This document shows positions 1-5,267 of a stretch of 5,611 nucleotides of DNA, in pieces. Positions within the stretch are counted from its first letter, which is position 1, and each line of letters starts with the position of its first letter. The notes under the pieces are model-generated. The model did no database searches. It saw nothing but the letters and a program-made list of their open reading frames with translations, and was not told the origin of the DNA. The DNA comes from Candidatus Heimdallarchaeota archaeon. GTDB lineage: Archaea > Asgardarchaeota > Heimdallarchaeia > JABLTI01. The DNA lies in contig JAUVZH010000213.1 of NCBI GenBank assembly GCA_030602675.1, positions 1-5,611 of the forward strand, in the 5' to 3' direction. The translations under genes and the position numbers were made by a program.

Positions 1-771
1 GAAGAATGGTTCCATATCCCCAGCTATTAGTGTTAGAAACCAAGTTTTTACAGAAGCATTATTTGCTTGAAAATGGATACTTGGCCATTTTAAATGGTCT
101 CCTAAACCTATCTCAGGCGGTATATAGGTAGGAGGTTTCCAAGGCATATTGTCTACCCAATTATGAATAAAGGGGCTGACAGTGATAACAAGTACTGCAA
201 GGAGAAAATAAGTAAGCATATTCCTTCGATATTTTTCGTGCCCACCATTTCTCATTAGTAAGGAATGAATTATGCCATTTACAATCATACTCCAACCAAT
301 AATTTGTAAAGTATACATAGCAAATAGACCACTCCACATAGGATAAATATTTGACCAATCACCAGAACGAATAGCCGTTCCAAAATAACCAATATATCCA
401 AAGCAATTATCTAAATAACCTATAGCTATAATACTAAATCCTGTTGTCATTTGCTTTTTTAATGCCTGATTTATGCTTGAGCCATCAGCAATTTTCTTTG
501 TCATAGATAGAGTATTGACTGTTGAGGAAATAAGCAAAAAATAAGCATTCCAGCTGGCAAAGAAACCAACAATTAACCCAATAAGAAGTACAATCTTAGG
601 AAGTCCGAGTATTTTTTCAGGGTCCTCTTTTACCCAATTGTAATCATATACATGTTCAAAAGTATGTAGAAAAGTCATTAACCAAATAGCTAATCCTCTT
701 TGAAAATCCAATGAAGCAATGCGTTTTGAAGGTTTTACTGTACCTAAATCATTTTGAATATTCCGAAACAC
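1..771 (-). CDS. HGSNAT/DUF1624-like multi-spanning membrane acyltransferase, C-terminus cut by window edge
   Basis: An open reading frame of 257 codons runs from a GTG at 771 off the left edge, so the C-terminus is missing. Residues 17-30 read RIASLDFQRGLAIW, the N-terminal signature (basic, S-L-D, R-G, then a hydrophobic helix) of the acyltransferase-3/YeiB/HGSNAT superfamily; His36 and His40 follow in the first helix (FLHTFEH). Hydrophobic stretches at about 27-39, 58-83, 110-130, 145-172 and 185-202 look like membrane segments. A soluble Trp/Pro-rich loop lies near 204-235 and a further helix begins near 243. Known relatives transfer acyl groups across or at the membrane to sugars or other surface molecules; the substrate here cannot be told. 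The GTG start is chosen because GGAG lies 9 nt upstream, an in-frame TGA lies at 789-787, and the conserved motif begins 16 residues later. The gene follows the GNAT gene on the same strand after 118 nt, so co-transcription is possible but not shown. The superfamily call is fairly sure; the exact family is not. Confidence 0.8.
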   Translation of the reverse strand, partial: MFRNIQNDLGTVKPSKRIASLDFQRGLAIWLMTFLHTFEHVYDYNWVKEDPEKILGLPKIVLLIGLIVGFFASWNAYFLLISSTVNTLSMTKKIADGSSINQALKKQMTTGFSIIAIGYLDNCFGYIGYFGTAIRSGDWSNIYPMWSGLFAMYTLQIIGWSMIVNGIIHSLLMRNGGHEKYRRNMLTYFLLAVLVITVSPFIHNWVDNMPWKPPTYIPPEIGLGDHLKWPSIHFQANNASVKTWFLTLIAGDMEPFF

Positions 772-780
772 CAGTCCTAT

Positions 781-784
781 CTCC
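781..784 (-). promoter_or_regulatory. Shine-Dalgarno GGAG for the membrane acyltransferase
   Basis: On the minus strand GGAG (inside CAGGAGA) sits 9 nt before the GTG at 771. It decides the start, because the nearby ATG at 790-788 opens a different frame that stops after twelve codons. This is the clearest SD in the window and suggests a transcript with a leader, unlike the apparently leaderless neighbours. Confidence 0.6.
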
Positions 785-889
785 TGTCATAGTAATTTTA
801 TTTGGAATATTTACTATTAGAGCAATTCTTGTTTTCTACTATAATCATTCTATTTTGAGCTTATTAGGTATTTAAGCAATTTTATTCTT

Positions 890-1498
890 TTATTTCTTTC
901 TTTTTATTTTTTCATATTCATTTCTAAGTAAACCATAATGAAGTAAACCAAAACGACGATTACCTTCCTTATTAGTTTCTCTTAAGTGCCCTTCTTTTTT
1001 AAATCCTAATCGTTCAGCTAATTTATAGCTTCTTTCATTAGTGTCTCGAGTAATTATGATAATCTTATGTGCTTTTAGTTCATCAAAAATAAATTTCATA
1101 GCTCTCTTTGCAGCTTCTGTTGCTAAACCTTTTCCTATTTGTTCTTGATCAAGATAGTAACCTAACTCGAATGACGGTACTTCCCATCTCTTGGGTTCTA
1201 TCCAGATATTTCCTATAAATTCATTTGTTTTCTTTAACCATATCCCCATAACAAATCTGTCTCGAGCATCCCAAAAAGCTGATAATTGACAAACTCGTAT
1301 TTCTGCATCTTCTAAGGTTTTAATATCAGTGGCTTCATCTACATGTTCTTTCAGAAAATTCCTATTATCATTTCTTTCAAGTAATGCAAATAATCCCTTG
1401 CCATCACCTTTCTTATATTTTCTAATTAATAACCGATTTGTTTCTATTTGTGTTGAAGGTTCTAGTAAGAGTTTTCTAGATGTGTTCATGTAAACCAC
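890..1498 (-). CDS. GNAT N-acetyltransferase, RimJ/RimL type (Acetyltransf_3)
   Basis: A complete 202-residue protein, or 199 if the second start is used, of the usual length for RimJ/RimL-type acetyltransferases. These move an acetyl group from acetyl-CoA to a protein N-terminus or a small amine, in the cytoplasm. Family hallmarks are visible in order: ETNRLLIRKYKKGD (residues 19-32), the opening 'TeRL.iR....D' strand; FIGNIWIE near 94-101; ELGYYLDQ at 111-118; the acetyl-CoA pyrophosphate loop QIGKGLATEA at 120-129; and NERSYKLAERLGFKKEG at 154-170, the 'N..S...aeklGF..EG' block, followed by R173. The first position of the Q/R-x-x-G-x-G/A motif is Ile121, a relaxed position in this subfamily. 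The start may be GTG at 1498 or ATG at 1489 (M4); there is no SD, and a TATA-like box centred about 29 nt from the ATG favours a leaderless ATG start. Substrate unknown. The gene diverges from the amidohydrolase across 222 nt. Confidence 0.9.
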   Translation of the reverse strand: MVYMNTSRKLLLEPSTQIETNRLLIRKYKKGDGKGLFALLERNDNRNFLKEHVDEATDIKTLEDAEIRVCQLSAFWDARDRFVMGIWLKKTNEFIGNIWIEPKRWEVPSFELGYYLDQEQIGKGLATEAAKRAMKFIFDELKAHKIIIITRDTNERSYKLAERLGFKKEGHLRETNKEGNRRFGLLHYGLLRNEYEKIKRKK

Positions 1499-1514
1499 AA
1501 TAGTATTTTTTCTT

Positions 1515-1522
1515 TATTATAA
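1515..1522 (-). promoter_or_regulatory. TATA-like box of the GNAT gene
   Basis: On the minus strand the box reads TTATAATA. Its centre is about 20 nt from the GTG at 1498 and 29 nt from the ATG at 1489, close to the usual archaeal spacing to a transcription start. With no SD upstream of either codon, a leaderless mRNA beginning at or just before the ATG is the simplest reading. The box was found by eye in AT-rich DNA, so it is only moderately supported. Confidence 0.4.
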
Positions 1523-1601
1523 TCCCTTTTCAATATATTAAGTATAACTTGCAAGATTAGAACTCATGAACTTTATCTACAAATGTTTGAAAAGTAGACA
1601 G

Positions 1602-1619
1602 AATAAGATAGCTCTTATT
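1602..1619. repeat. Perfect 7-bp inverted repeat in the divergent intergenic region
   Basis: AATAAGA (1602-1608) and TCTTATT (1613-1619) form a perfect 7-bp stem with a TAGC loop. It lies near the middle of the 222-nt region between the divergent GNAT and amidohydrolase genes, with no T-tract directly after it. It could be an operator for a dimeric regulator or a chance AT-rich palindrome. Confidence 0.35.
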
Positions 1620-1652
1620 GTAATGTGGTTTGCACCAAGAAAATTTAGGAAT

Positions 1653-1667
1653 TGATTATTTTAATCA
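1653..1667. repeat. Perfect 6-bp inverted repeat upstream of the amidohydrolase
   Basis: TGATTA (1653-1658) and TAATCA (1662-1667) are perfect inverted copies separated by TTT. The palindrome lies about 30-45 nt upstream of the proposed TATA box for the amidohydrolase, a typical position for an activator or repressor site. Six AT-rich base pairs can arise by chance. Confidence 0.3.
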
Positions 1668-1698
1668 GCAAAAACTAAAATAACTCTCTAAACGTTGT

Positions 1699-1707
1699 TT
1701 TAGTATA
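1699..1707 (+). promoter_or_regulatory. TATA-like box of the amidohydrolase gene
   Basis: TTTAGTATA is centred 18 nt before the GTG at 1721 and 27 nt before the in-frame TTG at 1730. The second distance matches the usual archaeal TATA-to-transcription-start spacing. No SD precedes either codon, which again suggests a leaderless message. Another AT-rich stretch, CTAAAATAAC at 1675-1684, could serve instead and would give a leader of roughly 14 nt. Confidence 0.35.
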
Positions 1708-1720
1708 GTTTTATTGGGTT

Positions 1721-3121
1721 GTGTTTAATTTGAATAGTATCATTATTCGAAATGGTTTGATTGTAACAGATATTGAACAGTATAAAGCTGATATTAAAAT
1801 CATTGGGGAAAAAATTGTTGAAATTAGTCCTAATCTACCAAAATCAAAGGAAGATGTCCAAGAGATAGATGCAAAGGATATGTTAATTTTGCCAGGGGGG
1901 ATAGATCCACATGTTCATCTATCACTTCCGGATTACGTTCCTGAAATCTACCGTTGGGCAGACGATTTCGAGAGTGGTTCTAAAGCTGCCCTAGCAGGGG
2001 GAATAACAACTTTAGGTTGCATTTCTGTTCCAGATAAAGAAGAATCTTTGCTAGGAATTATTGAACGAGAATCAAAAACTATACAGAAGCAAGCTATCGC
2101 AGATGTGATGATTCATCCCGTCCTTTTTACACCAACCGAAGAAAAGCTAAAAGAAATCCCTAAATTAGCAGAACAAGGTTGCACTACTATCAAAATATTC
2201 ATGGTTACAGATGATTTTGATAAACATCACACAGAATATCAAAAAGCAATCCAAGCAGCAGGAGATGCTGGAATGCTTTCAATGATTCATTGTGAGGATA
2301 ATACAATTATTAAAGAAACTTGTGAGAAAATGATTGCTGAAGGTCGAGGATCATTAGTAAACTACGCTGACAGTAGAACCGTTCATTCAGAAGTGGTTGC
2401 TACTAAAGGAGCAGTAGCAATGTGTGAGGCAACTGGTGCACCAATTTATATTGTTCACTTATCCTCTAAAGGAGCCTTAAAAGTCTGTGAAGAAGCACAA
2501 GCAAAATCATTACCCGTTTATGTTGAAGGTAGACCTATTTTCTTGTATCTTACTAGAGAAAAATACCTTGAACCTGAAGGAGCATTGTATGTTGTTCAAC
2601 CTCCTCTTCGTGAAGCGAGTGATATATCTGCTCTCTGGGAAGGCATAAACAAAGGATCGATTCATACAATTGCTACAGACCATGCTCCACATACTCGAGA
2701 GCAAAAACTTGATCCTTCACTGAATATTTCCAATCTAGTACCAGGAATAAATGAATTACAATTAATGCTACCCATGTTCCACTCAAGAGCAGTAGTTAAA
2801 GGTAAGATTTCGATCGAGCAATTTGTAGCTTTAACATCAACGAATGTTGCAAAACTTTTTGGTCTTTATCCTCGGAAAGGAACTATTCAAATTGGTTCGG
2901 ATGCTGATTTAGCAATCTGGAATACTAAAGAGGAACGAATAATAAAAAATGAGGATATGTTCTCAAAAGCTGGTTTTTCAATCTATGAGGGTGAAAAAGT
3001 AACAGGTTGGCCACATATATTAACTCGGCGAGGTAAGATCGTTTATGAGAAAGGAAAATTCCTAGCTGAACCAGGTTCTGGGCAAGTACTTCAACGAGCT
3101 AAAACACAAAAACTAAACTGA
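1721..3121 (+). CDS. Cyclic-amide amidohydrolase (hydantoinase/dihydropyrimidinase/dihydroorotase/allantoinase superfamily)
   Basis: A complete protein of 466 residues (463 if the TTG at 1730 is used), the usual hydantoinase size. This superfamily opens cyclic amide rings in pyrimidine, hydantoin or allantoin metabolism. All binuclear-metal residues are visible: His64 and His66 in GGIDPHVH, the lysine that is carboxylated in the family (Lys158 in IKIFM), His190 (IHCED), His246 (IVHLSSKGA) and Asp320 (ATDHAPH). VQPPLRE (292-298) and an SNLVPG loop with Asn338 match substrate-loop positions of hydantoinases. The N-terminal IIIRNGLIV and C-terminal SDADLAIW and RRGKIVYEKGKF form the usual small beta domain. 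The Tyr that follows the carboxylated Lys by five residues in D-hydantoinases is Thr163 here, and the 'ETCPHY' segment reads EGRPIFLYLT (269-278). A classical D-hydantoinase activity is therefore doubtful, and I do not assign pyrC, hyuA or allB. The gene stands alone, without visible pyrimidine genes nearby. Confidence 0.92.
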   Translation: MFNLNSIIIRNGLIVTDIEQYKADIKIIGEKIVEISPNLPKSKEDVQEIDAKDMLILPGGIDPHVHLSLPDYVPEIYRWADDFESGSKAALAGGITTLGCISVPDKEESLLGIIERESKTIQKQAIADVMIHPVLFTPTEEKLKEIPKLAEQGCTTIKIFMVTDDFDKHHTEYQKAIQAAGDAGMLSMIHCEDNTIIKETCEKMIAEGRGSLVNYADSRTVHSEVVATKGAVAMCEATGAPIYIVHLSSKGALKVCEEAQAKSLPVYVEGRPIFLYLTREKYLEPEGALYVVQPPLREASDISALWEGINKGSIHTIATDHAPHTREQKLDPSLNISNLVPGINELQLMLPMFHSRAVVKGKISIEQFVALTSTNVAKLFGLYPRKGTIQIGSDADLAIWNTKEERIIKNEDMFSKAGFSIYEGEKVTGWPHILTRRGKIVYEKGKFLAEPGSGQVLQRAKTQKLN

Positions 3122-3188
3122 GCAAGTTATTTCTAATTTTAATCAGATTTTTGTCATTGCTATTCAAGTTAATTGCTGATAATTACTT

Positions 3189-3208
3189 AAAGACTTGAGG
3201 GAGTCTTT
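3189..3208 (+). terminator. Possible terminator hairpin after the amidohydrolase
   Basis: AAAGACT (3189-3195) and AGTCTTT (3202-3208) form a perfect 7-bp stem around a six-base TGAGGG loop, about 70 nt after the amidohydrolase stop. Only a short T-run (3206-3209) follows, then TA-rich sequence, so it is a weak intrinsic terminator at best. It could instead be an operator upstream of the epimerase promoter. Confidence 0.35.
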
Positions 3209-3286
3209 TCGATAATTTAATTATGTTAGTTAATTTAGTGGAGTTTAAACTAATCATTGTTTATTCAATAAATTATTAAGCAAACA

Positions 3287-3293
3287 TTATATG
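3287..3293 (+). promoter_or_regulatory. TATA-like box of the epimerase gene
   Basis: TTATATG is centred about 38 nt before the ATG at 3328. It lies within AACAT-TAT-ATGTT, a 5-bp inverted repeat. A start about 27 nt downstream would give a leader of roughly 11 nt that just contains the GGTGA Shine-Dalgarno. The palindrome over the box could be a repressor site, but the support is compositional only. Confidence 0.35.
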
Positions 3294-3318
3294 TTTCCAC
3301 TATTGTTCTTAATTCATT

Positions 3319-3323
3319 GGTGA
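3319..3323 (+). promoter_or_regulatory. Shine-Dalgarno GGTGA for the epimerase
   Basis: GGTGA lies four bases before the ATG at 3328 and matches part of the GGAGGTGA anti-16S consensus used by archaea. It fixes the ATG as the start; the Rossmann motif follows at once, which agrees. Confidence 0.5.
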
Positions 3324-3327
3324 GATA

Positions 3328-4266
3328 ATGAATATCCTTGTTACAGGTTCGTTTGGACAAATTGGATCTAAAGTTCTTGAAAGTTTATCACAAACAAATT
3401 ACAATATTCGTTGTTTTGATCTTAAGAATAAACAAACAAAAAAAGTTGCCAGAAATTATAAGAATAGATTTGAGATTTTTTGGGGTGATATTAGAGATAA
3501 AACTAGACTGGCACAAGTTGTTGTCAATCAAGATTTAATTATCCATCTAGCTTTTCATCTCCCACCTATAAATGAGGATAATTTATCTTTTGCTCGAGAG
3601 GTTAACATTACTGGAATGGAAAATCTTATTGAACTTGCTAAAAAGCAGTCTGTACCCCCGAAAATCATCTTTGCATCATCAGTTTCGATCTATGGTGACG
3701 TTCGTAATAAACTACAACCAATTAGTACGAATGCAGAACCAAATCCTGTTGATTATTATGCAAAACATAAAGTAGAATGTATGGAAATTCTCAGAAAATC
3801 GGGCTTAACCTATTCAATTTTTATCCTAGGTTTTATTCCTCCAATAGATAGCTTAAGAATTGATCCAATGATGTTTGAGATGCCTTTGGATACAAATATT
3901 GAGCTACTTCATGAGAAAGATGTTGCATTAGCCTTTGAAAATGCTATATCCAATGATGATATTTGGAATAGAACTTTTCATATAGCTGGGGGAGAAAAAT
4001 GTCGTTTGAAATATTCAGACTTTATTGATCAATCAATGAATACTATGGGACTTGGTTCATTACCAAAAGAAGCATTTGGTGGTCAAAACTACCATAGTTG
4101 TTTTATGAGCTCAGAGAAAAGTCAAGCAATTCTGAATTATCAATATCATTCAGCTCAAGATATTCTTAGTGATATGAAAGAAGCTAACAAAACAATTATT
4201 GTATTGGTTAAGACCTTCAGACCGTTAATTAGGAGATATTTAATCAAGCAATCTCCGTACATCTGA
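3328..4266 (+). CDS. NAD(P)-dependent epimerase/dehydratase, extended SDR family
   Basis: A complete 312-residue soluble protein with the features of an extended short-chain dehydrogenase. TGSFGQIG (6-13) is the dinucleotide-binding TGxxGxxG loop, Asp31 after the second strand suggests preference for NAD over NADP, and GDIRD (53-57) is the usual adenine-contact strand. IHLAF (72-76), the nucleotide-contact 'HLAa' strand, is followed by SSVSIYGD (117-124) with the catalytic Ser, and by the YxxxK pair Tyr144/Lys148 in DYYAKHKVE. HEKDVALAFENAI (195-207) and FHIAGGE (217-223) are also typical. Relatives epimerise, dehydrate or reduce nucleotide sugars or similar alcohols. The C-terminal substrate region has nothing that identifies the substrate, so no symbol is given. 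The C-terminal end after about residue 287 is basic and partly hydrophobic (IIVLVKTFRPLIRRYLI), unusual for a soluble SDR, and could touch the membrane. The gene appears monocistronic. Confidence 0.92.
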   Translation: MNILVTGSFGQIGSKVLESLSQTNYNIRCFDLKNKQTKKVARNYKNRFEIFWGDIRDKTRLAQVVVNQDLIIHLAFHLPPINEDNLSFAREVNITGMENLIELAKKQSVPPKIIFASSVSIYGDVRNKLQPISTNAEPNPVDYYAKHKVECMEILRKSGLTYSIFILGFIPPIDSLRIDPMMFEMPLDTNIELLHEKDVALAFENAISNDDIWNRTFHIAGGEKCRLKYSDFIDQSMNTMGLGSLPKEAFGGQNYHSCFMSSEKSQAILNYQYHSAQDILSDMKEANKTIIVLVKTFRPLIRRYLIKQSPYI

Positions 4267-4288
4267 TGAAACTGGACTAAAATTAATA

Positions 4289-4345
4289 ATGTCATTATGT
4301 CTAGGAATTTCTGTTTTACTAATCATTTGGAAGAGAAAAGAGTAA
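4289..4345 (+). CDS. Doubtful 18-residue membrane-helix-like ORF
   Basis: ATG at 4289 to TAA at 4343 encodes MSLCLGISVLLIIWKRKE: one short hydrophobic helix ending in a basic tail, the pattern of a C-terminal membrane anchor or a tiny membrane peptide. No SD precedes it. The same frame is open upstream to about 4244, overlapping the end of the epimerase gene in another frame. It may be chance, a remnant, or a tail reached by frameshift from the epimerase. Nothing else supports it as a gene. Confidence 0.15.
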   Translation: MSLCLGISVLLIIWKRKE

Positions 4346-4386
4346 AGCTTGGTATGTATTTAATCGACAATAATTAATAGGTGAAA

Positions 4387-4398
4387 TTTTTTTAAATG
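4387..4398 (+). promoter_or_regulatory. T-tract and TATA-like box before the DUF998-like gene
   Basis: Seven T's (4387-4393) run straight into TTTAAATG (4391-4398). The T-tract could stop transcription of the epimerase message, since archaeal termination needs little more than a T-run. The TATA-like part is centred about 23 nt before the GTG at 4418 and 32 nt before the ATG at 4427. The same short segment may serve both roles. Confidence 0.4.
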
Positions 4399-4417
4399 GT
4401 AATCTTATCTGTTTCTT

Positions 4418-5143
4418 GTGGTTGAGATGGATTCGACTATAAGTGAATATGAAGAATTACGAGTTGAAAAAATAGACGATCGAACTACGATATTTCAGAA
4501 AACTCTTCGCTATTTATACCGATTATTTCTACCTTTGATGTTCTCAACATTGATTCTGGCTTGGGCATTATATCCAGAACGCTATGACTGGAGATATGAA
4601 TATATCAGTAATCTTGGAGGATTAACTTCAAAAGATGAAGGCCTCAATAACATTGTTGCTTCTCGAGTTATGAGCATTGGTTTTGCATTAGTTGCTGTTG
4701 TATCCTTAACAATTGCGATAATTTACTTCATCAATAAAGAAGCCATTAAATGGCGAAGAATTATGTTAGGCATATTCAATCTATTAATCACTATAGGAGC
4801 TGCAGGAGTAGCTATACCATCAAAACATCCTGTAATTGGTAAATTTCATCAAATTGGTGCGATGATCTTTCTATTTACGTTTGCTATTACAAATATGTCT
4901 TTACAAGGAACACGATCAAGGAGCAAATTTAAGCGGAGATCCGAAGAAAAGAAAACCGATTTTACAATTGATATGACAGTAGCAGCTTTGGTTCTATTTG
5001 CATTTCTATTACTAGGTATTTTCTATATAGTTGATGAATGGTTAGGAGTTGCTGCATTAAGTTCATCTGCTGAGGTTATGCAAAAAGTAGTTCTTATTGT
5101 AGATTGTATTGCTATCTATCGTCTAGATGTCGATGACATGTGA
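4418..5143 (+). CDS. DUF998-like six-helix membrane protein
   Basis: A complete 241-residue protein, or 238 if it starts at the ATG at 4427. After an acidic, charged N-terminal stretch (1-30) come about six membrane helices near 34-51, 84-106, 113-133, 146-163, 186-206 and 213-234. Between helices 1 and 2 lies YPERYDWRYEYISNLGG (52-68), which resembles the P-x-x-Y-D-x-x-x-x-x-I-S-x-L-G loop of the DUF998/Frag1-like families. Helix 3 ends in PSKHPVIGKFHQIGA, giving His137 and His144 at the mouth of helix 4; a conserved His in this position is typical of these families. A strongly basic loop (about 165-179, RSRSKFKRR) separates helices 4 and 5 and is probably cytoplasmic. The molecular role of DUF998 proteins is not established, and nothing here decides it. 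The gene has its own TATA-like box and a strong terminator, so it is probably transcribed alone. The family call is moderately sure. Confidence 0.85.
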   Translation: MVEMDSTISEYEELRVEKIDDRTTIFQKTLRYLYRLFLPLMFSTLILAWALYPERYDWRYEYISNLGGLTSKDEGLNNIVASRVMSIGFALVAVVSLTIAIIYFINKEAIKWRRIMLGIFNLLITIGAAGVAIPSKHPVIGKFHQIGAMIFLFTFAITNMSLQGTRSRSKFKRRSEEKKTDFTIDMTVAALVLFAFLLLGIFYIVDEWLGVAALSSSAEVMQKVVLIVDCIAIYRLDVDDM

Positions 5144-5174
5144 ATTGTCAACACTTAGATTTACAAAACGACAA

Positions 5175-5207
5175 AAACCAACTGAAATAGTTGGTTTATC
5201 TTTTTTT
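5175..5207 (+). terminator. Hairpin plus T-tract terminator after the DUF998-like gene
   Basis: AAACCAACT (5175-5183) and AGTTGGTTT (5189-5197) form a perfect 9-bp stem around a GAAAT loop, followed after ATC by seven T's (5201-5207). It begins about 30 nt after the stop codon. It looks like a bacterial intrinsic terminator but would also end transcription in an archaeon through its T-tract. It separates the DUF998-like gene from the next one. Confidence 0.8.
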
Positions 5208-5236
5208 ACTCATTAATCCTAGTTCATTGGAAAAGG

Positions 5237-5244
5237 AATAAAAG
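5237..5244 (+). promoter_or_regulatory. TATA-like box of the YdjM-like gene
   Basis: AATAAAAG is centred 27 nt before the ATG at 5268, the expected distance for a transcript starting at or next to the ATG. No SD is present between them, so a leaderless mRNA is likely. It follows the terminator by about 30 nt, which fits an independent transcription unit. Confidence 0.45.
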
Positions 5245-5267
5245 CAAGATTGACACTATCAAAGATT

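Noticed and set aside
161..358. A 65-residue minus-strand ORF starting with ATG
   Set aside because: It overlaps the long open frame of the membrane acyltransferase on the same strand in another frame. Its composition (many Trp, Cys and Tyr) fits an out-of-frame reading.
2510..2704. A 64-residue minus-strand ORF
   Set aside because: It lies wholly inside the amidohydrolase gene, antisense to well-conserved motifs, with no recognisable domain.
1721..3121. Assignment as pyrC dihydroorotase or hyuA/allB
   Set aside because: Metal ligands are shared across the superfamily, and the substrate-side residues do not match one member clearly. No pyrimidine or purine catabolic genes lie nearby.
3242..3251. 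The 10-bp palindrome AGTTTAAACT
   Set aside because: It is a single self-complementary AT-rich site with no second copy near the promoter. Such palindromes are expected by chance at this base composition.
3338..3775. Two overlapping-frame ORFs of 66 and 67 residues on the plus strand
   Set aside because: Both are shifted readings of the epimerase gene, whose own frame carries the full SDR motif set.
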